Below the pieces are notes generated by a model. The model ran no database searches. It was not told where the DNA came from and was given only the letters and a program-made list of their open reading frames with translations. A stretch of 64,000 bases of DNA from Reticulitermes lucifugus (Eukaryota > Arthropoda > Insecta > Blattodea > Rhinotermitidae). This document shows positions 49,146-60,811 of the stretch, piece by piece (positions within the stretch are counted from its first letter, which is position 1; each line of letters starts with the position of its first letter). The stretch is from NCBI GenBank assembly GCA_026260175.1, contig JAKCWW010000277.1, forward strand, positions 45,421-109,420, read 5' to 3'. Position numbers and translations under genes: made by a program.

Positions 49146-49455
49146 GGACTGATGGCTGGAGAACTGTTGCTACTGGACTGATTGCTGGAGAACTGTTGCT
49201 ACTGGATTGATTGCTGCAGAACTATTGATGTTGGACTGATTGCTGGAGGACTGTTGATGTTGGACTGATTGCTGGAGGACTGTTGCTGTTGGACTAATTG
49301 CTGGAGAATGTTGATGGACTGATTGCTGGAGGACTGTTGCTACTGGACTGATTGCTGGAGAACTGTTGATGTTGGACTGATTGAGGGGGAACTGGTAATG
49401 TTGGACTGATTGCTGGAGGACTGTCGCTGTTGGACTGATTGCTGGAGGACTGTTT
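49146..49455 (+). repeat. 29-bp minisatellite, about 11 copies
   Basis: Units begin GGACTGATTGCTGGAG and continue RACTGTTGMTRYT (29 bp); one unit is shortened to 25 bp. Variants at the GATGTT/CTACT/CTGTT end recur in different orders. The period is not a multiple of three and no frame stays open, so it is non-coding. Confidence 0.92.
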
Positions 49456-50949
49456 TCTTAAGACACAGAAGAGCTTGACACTTATCTTTGCGGTTCAGCC
49501 CACAGGAGTTTGTGTAGCTGAACTACTGCCTTCGCGACGTGATGCACAAACAAAAGGTGACTGAATTTATTCGCACCGATATCATTACCGGTATAACAAA
49601 ATGCACTATACCGAGCTATGATGGGTGGCTAAGATGGATAATTGCATTACGAATTGGTTTTATTGGGCTAAGTTTGCTGAATTCAGGCTAACCAAGAAAT
49701 GTTTGGCGGAGACATTGTTATGTATTTTTATGTGTAAATATATACTGTAAATAGCGTGAAGAAACTACTACACTATTACGTCATGCTACTCTTGTCGTCC
49801 TTGGGGGATAGTTTAGGGTATTGTATATTTGAACCCAACTCAGCCACGTATCTGAGAAGGAATTTTATTCTCTAAGACTTAAAAGAATCTTCTAGTAATT
49901 AATTGCACTTACCAAGGCTACCCAGTAGAGGAAACTGAAAATGGAAGTTACTGAATTGAGTTGGTGGAAGGCCTACCGAAGGGTTGGAACTGCCGAACGG
50001 ATAAGAAACCGGAACGTGAGGCCACATAGAACAGAACCACCAACAACTTCAAACATGAGGGAAGAGGGTCCTAAGTGGGTGGGTGGTCAGAGAATACCAC
50101 CCCTCCGACAGCAGAGGGACAGCCTGGTTCAAACTGGTCAGATTTGACGAAAGAAAATCCATCCCTCTGACATACTTCGTTAGTAAGAAGATTACTGTAT
50201 TGTGAACCTACATCAAGTGCGAAGTTTCGAACGCGTGGAACTGTAACTGGTTTATTCATGGTGTCTGCACACGCAAAACTTCACCATTCTATGCACTATC
50301 TGTTTATAAAATACGTTACATCTGAGGGAACAGCCGTTAGCTATTTAACATTCTTCAATTTATGAACTGCAGAATTTCTCGCAAGCTTACCCGAACCAGT
50401 GTCACTTGGAAATATCAAAACCTTCGAGCATATATTTTCATATCAGCTTGTGTTTCGGACAGAAAAAAGAAAGCTTTGGAAAATAAAGAATTAAGTGCTG
50501 AAGGAGTCAAAGGAAACAACGTTAGCAACAAAAATGTTTATTAGAAACAGTCGGTTTAGCACAAGTGTATCTTTAAGTGAATGATACATCGAAATTCATT
50601 TATCTACAACAGCATTTGTAAATACACAGAGTAGCAAGTGTTCACTTTATTACCAACAAAAATATTTGTGTGGCCTTATTCCATGTAACCAACGTGTAAT
50701 AAAAATACGAGTATGTTCAAAATGATTTAGAACTCCTCCGCGTTTACTTGTCTGGGAAAAAACGAAACGTCATTATGTGATCTATTTACTTTAAAAATCA
50801 GACCTAAACTTACTTTAAATTTACTTATCATGAAAAACACGTTTAAGGACTGACGAATATGACAAATTTAATGTGCTCACGACGGCAAAGAAAATGCAGA
50901 GAACATTCTGTTCAAGTTGGTACAGGGAATATACAATTAGAAATTATGC
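49456..50949. other. unannotated stretch
   Basis: No recognised feature. Confidence 0.5.
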
Positions 50950-51110
50950 TTGACAAGTCAAGGCTACTATTTTTAGGCGCGTTCGCCAAGTTGCGAAAAG
51001 CAACTATTAGCTTCGTCATGGCTGTCTGTCTGTCCATCTGTCCGTCTGCATGGAACAACTCGTTTCCCACTTTACGGATTTTTATGAAATTTGACATTTG
51101 AGTATTATTC
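50950..51110 (+). repeat. dispersed repeat family G, best copy
   Basis: GGCGCGTTCGCCAAGTTGCG, then AAAAGCAACTATTAGCTTCG, then GTCTGTCTGTCCATCTGTCC. Translation gives FLGAFAKLRKATISFVMAV, a phrase I recognise from repeats in many insect genomes. Minus-strand copies lie at 3670 and 11805. Confidence 0.65.
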
Positions 51111-52075
51111 GAAAATCTGACGAGAAAATTCAAGTTACCTTAAAATCTCACAAAAATAATGAGCACTTTACATGAAGACCTACGTACATTTATGATAACA
51201 TCTTGCTGAATTCTTATTAGAATGATAAATGTTTCAGACAGAATTTGTAGAGAAAACCAAAACACAAATTTTATGTTTAATAACTTTTTCCGCAAGTCGT
51301 GCCGTTTATGAGAGAATGTGGAAAAATATGGTAGAGCCAGACCACAGATGACAATATAATATGGTGCATACGCTTTGCATGCTGGATAACTATAGCTATA
51401 GATACATAGAGTACATAATACTTATTGCTTTACCGTGGCAACAAATGTTACGCGAATGCGCCTCAATGTTACGTTTATACTTACATTACCTAACTTGTTT
51501 ATAAATCAGTGTTTCGCGCAAAGTTGATTAAGATAAATGAGATACTCTCCTGTCTTATCGCCTAAAATTAAGCGTTTCGTCTGTAAGGAACAGCATTTAA
51601 AACCCACCTGCTGTTCAATAAATCCGATAAGAATCACGCAAATGCAATTTGCACAACCCGCAAGAGGATTATTCAACTTTTTGGACCGATGCCATCTGAA
51701 ACCAGAACCGCAAAGTGAATTCTACATGTTTGTAAATTTGACGGTTTTATGACAAGGTTAGCATTTTATAGATCAATATTTTACTCATCATGACTGCTGA
51801 TGGGTTGATTTTAATTGTTGTTTTTGGAAAACGTTTTCATTATCTCTATAGGACAAAGCGTTGAATTAAAAATTATAGACTGGTTACGGTGGCGATTTTG
51901 GAAAGACATGAGAGGACATTCAAGGCCTATTTGATTTAATTTTCCAAACCAAACACTTAGAATATCGACATGGAATTACTAAACCCGTTCAAGTTGGAGA
52001 AAATCTGGAATTCTTTCCAAGAAATAAAAATTACATATATTTTTGACGGTCTTTTTCACGGACAATTTTTCACCA
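51111..52075. other. unannotated AT-rich stretch
   Basis: No recognised feature. Confidence 0.5.
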
Positions 52076-52145
52076 TCACCACCACCACCAACATCGGCAT
52101 TAGCACTAGCAAATCACCACCACCACCACCACCACTACCACCATA
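52076..52145. repeat. interrupted (CAC)n microsatellite
   Basis: Two CAC/ACC blocks separated by about 30 bases of ATCGGCATTAGCACTAGC-type sequence. Confidence 0.9.
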
Positions 52146-53088
52146 ATGAAAATGATAAGAGTAGCTCGGTATAAGCCTAAATGTTGATATAACACGTAAT
52201 TCAAACACAGAAGGAAAAGATGTGATCTACGAGTAGACTGCAATTACTCGTAACTTCATAGAGAATTTAATGAAATCAAACGAGTAAGTGCTTTACAGAC
52301 ACACAGAGACGCACGCACAACAGGTTGTAAGATATCACTAACTGGTATGACGTCAATAATTATATCACTATTTACCGTGGATGTCGATTTACATATTGCC
52401 GCAAATGGTCTCCAGCTGAGCACCCACCAGCTATTCTACTGAAACATTCTGTCCATGGGTAGGGAACAGCAATTTAACAAGAAACAGACATGCAGCATAG
52501 TGTACGGTTCACGACTGCATTCCACGTTTGTCCTTGAATGCATATATTTATTGTAAAATTTAGAGCGAATGATAATGAATTATTCGCCTTGTAAAGTACA
52601 CTTAAGTGTTTACTGGTAATACCGCTTCAGCGACATATCACATTAATCCTTTAAAGACCAAGATTAACCAGACTTGTATTTATAAAAACAGTCGTACCGC
52701 GCCGTAAACACTCCATCTCCGTAATAAAAACATATCAGTTAATCCTGAATAGTGAAATAATCCCCGTTTGTTATGAGATCCATAGAAAACATACAAGAGA
52801 ACCCTATGGGTAGAACTTAGAAATTTGGATGTTAAATCTGGTGGTACATAAAGTAACCACTGGGCATTAAAGAGTTAAAAATTCCCTTGCTCTACGAGTA
52901 TTGTGTCACCAAGCTTATGTAGTAAAGGGTGACAAATGGAGCATAGACGCGAAAAACGAGACCTTTTGCGAGTGGTACGTAAATACACAAGACTAGACAT
53001 ACAACGGGATAGTGTTCTGTGTGGGAGAAGTTAAGGTGGACAGGATATATACTTGAAAACATACCTACCTACAGGAGGGGAAGGTAAC
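52146..53088. other. unannotated stretch
   Basis: No recognised feature. Confidence 0.5.
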
Positions 53089-53550
53089 AACTAGTTGCAA
53101 AATGTTTATATTTATTATACAAAACTCCTACATGTTTCAGCCGTACATTTTGGCCATCTTCAGGGAACTACAAATTAGATCGACGAGTACAGCGTACATG
53201 GCAACTTGCCATAGATAATTGGCAGATTATATACGTACATAGATACATACATAATATATAAAATATTGTAAGAACAAGCTGATGACTGGCTTATAAATCG
53301 TCAATATATAAATAGGTAGATATAATATTAAAACTATTTTTAAAAACTGGTTTTAAAAATTTATAGGTATTAAAAGAATTAAAAACAACGTTCCGTATCA
53401 AAACATGTGTGCTGAGGCATGTTTTCTTCTGTTTAAACTGGATCGGAAAATCCGATGTTTAGGTACTCCGAGTGTGCACCATGAATGAACACGCCGAAAC
53501 ATGTAGCAGCAGTGTATAATAAATATAAACATTATGCAACTAGCCGGTAG
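53089..53550. mobile_element. TIR element carrying hammerhead-like motif (family D)
   Basis: Left arm (about 53090-53147) and right arm (about 53492-53548) are inverted repeats sharing CTAGTTGCAWAATGTTTATA, TTTATTATACA and CTACATGTTTC over about 58 bp. The inner edge of the left arm is an intact hammerhead-like motif. The right arm keeps only its GCCGAAACATGTAG half. There is no coding region. It could be a MITE or inverted terminal sequences of a Penelope-like element. Confidence 0.65.
53124..53168 (-). ncRNA. hammerhead-like motif, copy 4
   Basis: On the minus strand: GTTCC, CTGAAGA, a bulged T, stem II GGCC/GGCT (one G-T pair), GAAA, CATG, TA, then GGAGT, which pairs with GTTCC allowing two wobbles. 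Conserved boxes are intact. It lies at the inner edge of the left inverted arm of the 53089-53550 element. Confidence 0.5.
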
Positions 53551-53723
53551 TGAAATGTGTGTGTATTGGACTGTTGCACGGAACACGTACAACATCAAAC
53601 ATATGTCTGAAATTGTCCGGACAGTACTTCTGTCCGAGCACTGTAGATTCCCCTCTTTAGCCATTAGCTTGCCCAGATTAGTATAACGTTTGGTTTCTCA
53701 AATCTTTGTCACAATGTAACCAA
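53551..53723. other. unannotated short stretch
   Basis: No recognised feature. Confidence 0.5.
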
Positions 53724-54670
53724 AGCATTCACGCAGACAGTAGTCTCACGACCACAGCATTCACGCAGACAGTAGTCTCATGACCACAGCATTCACGCAG
53801 ACAGTAGTCTCATGACCACAGCATTCACGCAGANNNNNNNNNNNNNNNNNNNNNNNNNNNNNNNNNNNNNNNNNNNNNNNNNNNNNNNNNNNNNNNNNNN
53901 NNNNNNNNNNNNNNNNNNNNNNNNNNNNNNNNNNNNNNNNNNNNNNNNNNNNNNNNNNNNNNNNNNNNNNNNNNNNNNNNNNNNNNNNNNNNNNNNNNNN
54001 NNNNNNNNNNNNNNNNNNNNNNNNNNNNNNNNNNNNNNNNNNNNNNNNNNNNNNNNNNNNNNNNNNNNNNNNNNNNNNNNNNNNNNNNNNNNNNNNNNNN
54101 NNNNNNNNNNNNNNNNNNNNNNNNNNNNNNNNNNNNNNNNNNNNNNNNNNNNNNNNNNNNNNNNNNNNNNNNNNNNNNNNNNNNNNNNNNNNNNNNNNNN
54201 NNNNNNNNNNNNNNNNNNNNNNNNNNNNNNNNNNNNNNNNNNNNNNNNNNNNNNNNNNNNNNNNNNNNNNNNNNNNNNNNNNNNNNNNNNNNNNNNNNNN
54301 NNNNNNNNNNNNNNNNNNNNNNNNNNNNNNNNNNNNNNNNNNNNNNNNNNNNNNNNNNNNNNNNNNNNNNNNNNNNNNNNNNNNNNNNNNNNNNNNNNNN
54401 NNNNNNNNNNNNNNNNNNNNNNNNNNNNNNNNNNNNNNNNNNNNNNNNNNNNNNNNNNNNNNNNNNNNNNNNNNNNNNNNNNNNNNNNNNNNNNNNNNNN
54501 NNNNNNNNNNNNNNNNNNNNNNNNNNNNNNNNNNNNTCTCATGACCACAGCATTCACGCAGACAGTAGTCTCACGACCACAGCATTCACGCAGACAGTAA
54601 TCTCATGACCACAGCATTCACGCAGACAGTAGTCTCACGACCACAGCATTCACGCAGACAGTACTTTCAT
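53724..54670 (+). repeat. 32-bp satellite array spanning a 703-N gap
   Basis: Units of exactly 32 bp start AGCATTCACGCAGACAGTAG and end TCTCAYGACCAC. They begin at 53724, 53756, 53788 and 53820 before the gap (53834-54536), and at 54549, 54581, 54613 and 54645 after it. Variation is mainly C/T in the CACGACC/CATGACC step. The true array length is hidden by the gap. The 254- and 262-codon frames here are gap artefacts. Confidence 0.95.
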
Positions 54671-55473
54671 AACGGAATACAAAGATAAAACGCTAAACAC
54701 ATGACGATTGTGACTATACTTCCCCATGGCGATAGATTGTAATTCGTTAGACATACTAGTTGACAAGTATAGTCAGGAACGTAAGATGAGCTGGAATGGA
54801 AGAGATGGAAAGCGTATATAAAATTTCAATCTGAAAACACGAAAGAAAACCTTTCGGGAGACAGAAATGATAATACAATGTAAATTACTGAAGGAGGATT
54901 AGGGTCTGGAATGGATTCTTCTGGCTTCACACACTGTCTAATGACGAACTGTAAACAAATTAATTTCCGGGTTCCACAGAAAGTTGGGAAATTCTTGAAC
55001 ACGTGAGCTACTATTATGTTTATAAGACAAACTCCTCGACACGGGGTTCCTTACACTCAATGACAAACGTGACGTCAGATCCCTTTAGAAACGGATATTT
55101 CAAATATATACATTTTGACCTGAAATAACTAAACATATGTAGACGATTGTAAGGTGGTGAATTGGAAACGCTGCGATCCGTGATAAAGTCGACCTACTTA
55201 AGCTTCGATGATCATGATCTTATTGCATGAAATTGCAGACTGCAAACAGTTCAATTGTCTTTGTCACACCGACCAGTAGTAGATAATCGATGAATGGTTA
55301 CTATTTCTACATGTACACACTGAACACGGGTCAAAGGTGTCAGCAACACGCAGAAAAGGAAAGGTACAGTAGTGGTACCATGTCGTAAGAAACAGTGTGT
55401 GCCGAAATAAGTCTTCCGAATGCCTGAAATAAAAAAAAAGAGTGAAAATACTGGGTACTCAAATCTTCAGGGA
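54671..55473. other. unannotated stretch
   Basis: No recognised feature. Confidence 0.5.
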
Positions 55474-55540
55474 TGAATGCTGTGTTGACTGGTAAGGTGT
55501 GAGCGACGTTTCGGTAGCAATACACTCGTCAGAAACGTCA
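55474..55540 (+). repeat. family C terminal fragment
   Basis: ATGCTGTGTTGACTGGTAAG, then GCGACGTTTCGGTAGCAA, resembles the family C end; degenerate. Confidence 0.45.
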
Positions 55541-56046
55541 TGGACTGTAGACTAACATAGGCTAACGTCAGGTAACTGTTCGTTCAGAAGAATAACTGTA
55601 TGTAGGCCTATGTTCAATGAAAAACTACTGTTATAGAGTTGCTACTGAATTAGGGATTTAGTTGTGAGGAATAAATTACAAGAAAATAATGTATGAATGG
55701 ATCAGAGTACAGGCAAATGGCACGACATCGGTGATAAAGGTGATGAACCGTCATGTTACGTAACAAAGGGAGTTCCTTGAACAGACTTGTCTACTGAGAA
55801 ACGCCCTATTCAAAACAATACAGTATAGCTCATTTGTTAGCGCTGAAATAAGATGCAACATTCATAAGACTATTGTTAGCACTCTGTGATAAGCAGCTTA
55901 CCACTTCACTAGCATTTATGATACAAATCACATGTCACACTGCAAGTAAGGCCCCAAAGCCAATAACAGCCTATGCCGTTCAGTTAGGTTGTTAAATTTG
56001 TGAGTTTTCTGGAATAAACACGATTAATGGCGTTGGGGGGTGAAGA
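55541..56046. other. unannotated stretch
   Basis: No recognised feature; G-run at about 56034-56040. Confidence 0.5.
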
Positions 56047-56359
56047 GATAACAGACATAAAAAAGGTAAACTTCACGCTATAACCTGCCATGAAAGCACA
56101 GAGGGGGAGTAGAGGTATAGCTGTACTCTTTCTTTAATCGGCGCTAGATTGGAGTGGGTGTTTAACGCCACGCCCCAGCAGTTTCACCCCCCGGGAATGA
56201 CCCGGTACCCCATCGTATAGGAGGCTGGGTGGGCCCCAGGGTCGGCCTGGACGGGTACGTAAAATCTCGCCAATGCCGGGATTCGATCCCCTGACCTTCC
56301 AGCCCGTAGCGAGTCGCTATACCGACTACGCTTATCTTGGCCCTCGATAACAGACATAA
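56047..56359 (-). mobile_element. SINE family B with perfect 14-bp target duplication
   Basis: GATAACAGACATAA occurs at 56047-56060 and 56346-56359. Between them, the minus strand has GTCGGTATAGCGACTCGC (A-box region), GGGGATCGAATCCCGGCA (B box), GGTACCGGGTCATTCCCGGG, and a 3' end GTGAAGTTTACC. This is the best preserved copy and defines family B. The minus-strand 86-codon frame is the usual translation of this SINE. Confidence 0.93.
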
Positions 56360-57125
56360 CAACACTGAATTTATTGTAACATATGTGCTCGCTTCTTTTT
56401 CAGATGCAGAAATCACGTTCAAATTCGCGTTCCAGGACCACAGTCTAACCCGTTATTCAGATAAATTACCAGCTGATTACAGTGTAATATCACAACACTT
56501 ACTGGTTATTTTCTACATGATCTTTTAAGTTACCGCTTGCCGGCTATATAGGAGGAGGAATCTTATAGCCGAGTGCATATATTTAAGATGCAGAAACACG
56601 ATTACAAGCCGTCATGTGCAATTAGGAGCTATCCCTATTATACGATGCCCGATCAACACACGTTTATCCGTATTACACTAACAAACATCCCCTCAGGGCA
56701 TTTTGGATAAAGTCTGATGCAGCACTGTTCATCCACGCACGTTGAAAGTGATTGATAAAAGGGTGTTAAAGAGTATAATTAAGTTTAAAAACAGGTAGTA
56801 ACAGGAAGAAAGATATAGAACGAACTTGGTATTTCATACACGACACTAGAACTTAGGAGTGATTAAATAAAAAAGAAAGAGGAAAGTAGGATATATAACA
56901 AGCACTAAACAGATGAGAGTATACGCACAAAAGTTTAGTCAGAAGGCTTCACAGGATCAGACTACGTGGGAGGATCTAGATACAGATGACAGACAATACT
57001 AGAATTCATAGTAGCAGAAGTACAGTTTGAAAAAGTATACTGGATTCATCTGACGAATGGCAAATGCCGGTAAACACGATAATGGACCTTGATTTACAGG
57101 CTTCCGCCGTGATATTGATGGGATA
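56360..57125. other. unannotated stretch
   Basis: No recognised feature. Confidence 0.5.
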
Positions 57126-57205
57126 TGCGCTCTTCTGGGATATTACGCGGGGTCGTGTGGTAAACAATTACCACACGACCCCGCGTAATATCCCAGAAGA
57201 GCGCA
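57126..57205. repeat. perfect palindrome: 38-bp arms, 4-bp loop
   Basis: Arm TGCGCTCTTCTGGGATATTA, CGCGGGGTCGTGTGGTAA is repeated exactly inverted after ACAA. The arm is the outer end of family C2, seen singly at 42045 and 46982. The locus looks like two element ends joined with the interior lost. An assembly artefact is possible but less likely because single copies exist elsewhere. Confidence 0.92.
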
Positions 57206-59534
57206 GATCACGATAAGGGACCTTCGAGTCTCATACAACCGGATAGGTCCTTGTCTAGCTGTGTGACAACACGCTTAACTGATAGGACAATGTCGTTTCC
57301 TGTCTACTAGTTAGGCCATAACTTGTACTTTCATTCAATATTTTTCGGAAATTAAATACATAAGGTTCAGAAAGACAGGGGGAAAAAAAGGGGCGAGATA
57401 CACTGAAAATTTCTTTAAAGTGAAGGAAAAAATGGGAGAATAGTACATTAAAATTAATATTCGGAAGCAGGGAAGTAAGATGTGGCGTCGATTCTACTGG
57501 TTCAGGATCCAATTTCAGGCTTTTTCTATTAGTATTTTTGACCGTCCTGCTTCTACAAAGTACCTGAGTAGTTACGTTTCTTATCGTGACTTAAAAACTC
57601 GCTTCACGTCCAAAGAGTAATGAAGTGTACAAAATGATTTCTGAAATTAATCATGAAACAGGTATTTTTAAGCTGAATTCTGGAATGTGTTGGTAATCAG
57701 AGGTCAAGTCCGGACGACAGACCTGCCACTTGTACAGCCTTTCTAATGATGAGCCCACTACTGAAGAAGACAGTTACCCAACAGCGTGACGGGATATGCC
57801 AATGAAAACCGAGTAATATTATTTCTGTTACTTAGATTTTTTTTGTTTCTTCAATTCATAATTACAATGCTTGGAACGCTGCACTGCCTCGGGAGAAAAC
57901 ATTGAAGAAATCGATTGCAGATGCAAGCAAATGGTTTCCTTCAACACAGACATTCAAATATCAGCCCCTGCACTTCTCTGACATACGAGTAAGATGTCTG
58001 ACTTATCTCTCTTCAGACTAACGGGATTCGTGTTCCATTGCAACCACAAAATCCATCTATGGTTATTTATGTGACGCTCGAAAAGTGTCACATTCGTATA
58101 CAAGATCCTGGCACCCACGCCTGCAAATTAAGAAAACACGCACACATGTCCTAACAAAACCAGATGAACGTGCTGATACCTGATAAAGGAAAATCAAAAC
58201 TTTGTTCGCATACGCGGATTTAAATTTAAAACAAAATATTTCCAGAAAGCACCATAAATGCTAGCTTTGAGTTTTTCACCACCATGGTTTTCATAAACAT
58301 CCCTAGTCGTCTGGAACATCTTCCGTTTCGATTTGTAAATATAGTTACCGACATTTCGAAAGATCATGATGCCTCCGTATCCAGGGCAGTCCAAGAAGAG
58401 ATGAGGGCCGAAGCAGTTAGTTCCTCTGAAACGTAGTAACTATTTACCCACTGACATGGTGTCATTTCCCAGAAAACTTGGGTACTGAGATAAGTTTTAT
58501 TGGACGACAAATAAATCAACTACGCTTCCATCGTAGGAATCCACAAATTGACGTTTACTTTCCTTAATTTCAGTCATCCATTGATTAGTTACTACCTTAG
58601 CGACTCCTCTTTTAATGAATTAATAACTTATTTATTCACTAAATATTTATGCACCCCTTCCCTAGTTCTTTAAAAATTACTACTTACGAAACATATTTGT
58701 CAAAATAACCCAGAAGGTACTTGTGTATAATTTATCTGGGCATCTAGAAGCAGTTAAGGAACCTTGCGCAGAAATGTCCCCCCCCCCTCCTCTCAACGGA
58801 AAAAATAAGTTTTTACAAGATTTTCTGACAAGACCTTCAAGCAGTTCAAAAGCCGTTATTTGCATTTGCATAAGATAGTATCATAATTTACTTTCCAGCA
58901 CAAAATGGGACAACCTATTACAAGATAATACCCTCAATTTACGTTTAATGCAGAAAAACGACGAAGGATTTAGAAATTACACCACCACAAGTTAAAGCAA
59001 AGTTAAGAGGAGCTGACAGAGACGGTAAATGACCTTCCATATTAATTTAATGTAAATATTTTAAAGTGAGGTGAACAAGTTAAATTTACATAACGTCTTA
59101 CGATCATATCTACAGTTACAGTCTGAATACCTTTATTGGCCTATAATCAAAACTACACAACTTGTGAAAGCGTTATAATATCAACGACTATGACAAAGGG
59201 CCACTTGTTGCAAGGCATGTCACATTCTCAGGTTACGGATTGAAGACATGACCTCCTGCACGTATCGATGACATCTGCGAATGTACTGCATAAAAGGTAG
59301 TGAACAACAAACAAAAGATGATTCTCCATATTGGAGTTGGGCTAAAGGCTGGCCAGAAAACCTTTACAGTAACAAACTATGTGTACAACCAGGTCTCTCG
59401 CAATAAGGAGGTAACACAGGCTCAGGACTTTCAGGCAAAGGTACGGAGGAGAATATGTGGAGCCTAGAGAAAATAAGAAACAGGAGGATGGAAAGAAATA
59501 CATAACTAAAAGCCTCGAAATTGAAGACCGAAGA
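57206..59534. other. unannotated AT-rich stretch
   Basis: A C-run lies at about 58778-58788. A weak family C-like phrase (TTACCGACATTTCGAAAG) occurs near 58346. No gene was recognised. Confidence 0.5.
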
Positions 59535-59624
59535 CTTCTGGGATGTTATGTTGTGTCGTTAGGTAAACAGTTCCCGACGTTTCGAAGGACCGTTACAAAA
59601 CGACATGGCGTTACATCACAGAAG
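59535..59624. mobile_element. miniature family C foldback
   Basis: The left arm CTTCTGGGATGTTATGTTGT and right arm (reverse complement) CTTCTGTGATGTAACGCCAT continue to GTCGTT and GTAAAC/GTAAC. They are diverged inverted copies about 33 bp long, around a short centre containing CCCGACGTTTCG. It is intermediate between the full family C element at 19925 and the arm-only palindrome at 57126. Confidence 0.6.
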
Positions 59625-60607
59625 CGTTGGTTTTCAGCAACGCATCTCTGCGAACAAGTCTTGTAGTTTCATAATCTGTGCCATTCGCCATATAAAAATA
59701 CTACATCGTATTACGTTTATCACATGACGGTGGATGAGATGGGTGAAACGTGCAGCATGGAAAGGGAGAAGAAAGTACGTAAACAATTTTGGTTGCAAAA
59801 CTGAAGAGTCACTTGAGGGACCTACGTTTACAAAGGGGGGCAATAAGAAGATGGATGTTTTGAAATTAGGGAGAGAGTTTGAGAGCTACATTGCAGTGGT
59901 CAAAGTCTGAGCTGTTCTTAACGCGGAAATAAAGCTTGTTTATATACTTATTTATTTAGTAAATGACTTACTTCTTTAATTAAGCTTCTCTCCGAAATCA
60001 CTCCAAAACTGCAGAGAGTTAATGGACGGTAGGCGTAGTTACGTTCTTCAAAGCTATTCTTCTTTAAGATGTTGTCAGGTCAAGGATTTATTTGAAAGGG
60101 GAAGTGCAGTGTTTAAAACACCTTATAAAATATTAACAGGATAACCTCTCAGTAAGTTATGAAATCTACTGACGTGCTCGTAATATGCATGTTGTGTTTA
60201 CAATACTTCCTTTAATATGGGTTCCGCCACGATTAACGGAATGGTAGGGTCTCAAACATTCTTACGATCTTGAGACATTAAAGTGCGGCCTGCTTTATTT
60301 GTGAAAGGCAGTACGTAAATATTTATTTGGCTTTACGTTATGTTTACTTCCCATTTCCAGATACACTTAGAATCCAGTTTAGAAATCACCATCCATAAGT
60401 GCATTAATTATTGTGATGCACAATTTCTAACTGTTCTACAGCACTATACCAACCACAAGTACTTATTCTAATGACTGTTAATAAAAGAAGAAGAATAGAC
60501 ATACTTTATTTTATTCATACCGTGCATTTTAGTCTATTATACATCTCTTTAACCAACCAATGCACACTTATTATTCTTTATTATACAATACAATTCACCA
60601 TAAAACT
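59625..60607. other. unannotated AT-rich stretch
   Basis: No recognised feature. Confidence 0.5.
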
Positions 60608-60654
60608 AGTCCGACATATTTCGAATACCTATTTTGGGATCATCACCAGGGACT
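60608..60654 (-). ncRNA. hammerhead-like motif, copy 3
   Basis: On the minus strand: AGTCC, CTGGTGA (A6 of CUGANGA changed to G), a longer stem II region, GAAA, TATG, TC, then GGACT pairing perfectly with AGTCC. The A6 change would probably disable cleavage, but the closing stem is preserved. Confidence 0.42.
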
Positions 60655-60762
60655 TGGATTGTGAATTACACAAATTACAAATCAACATTACTGGTACGTT
60701 TTAAAAGTACATAAGTTAAAACGTAGGGTATCTCAGTTGTTGTCTGGTTCACTGTGCATCAG

Positions 60763-60811
60763 AAGTTGTGTGTCTACGTGTAGAAGCCTTCTACACGTAG
60801 ACACACAACTT
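60763..60811. repeat. perfect palindrome: 24-bp arms, 1-bp spacer
   Basis: AAGTTGTGTGTCTACGTGTA followed by GAAG is repeated exactly inverted around a single C. No other copy was noted in the window. Confidence 0.92.

Noticed and set aside
53793-54600. 254- and 262-codon open frames
   Set aside because: They consist almost wholly of N bases in an assembly gap inside a satellite.
53724-54670. CRISPR-like direct repeats
   Set aside because: The 32-bp units are head to tail with no unique spacers, and the context is eukaryotic.
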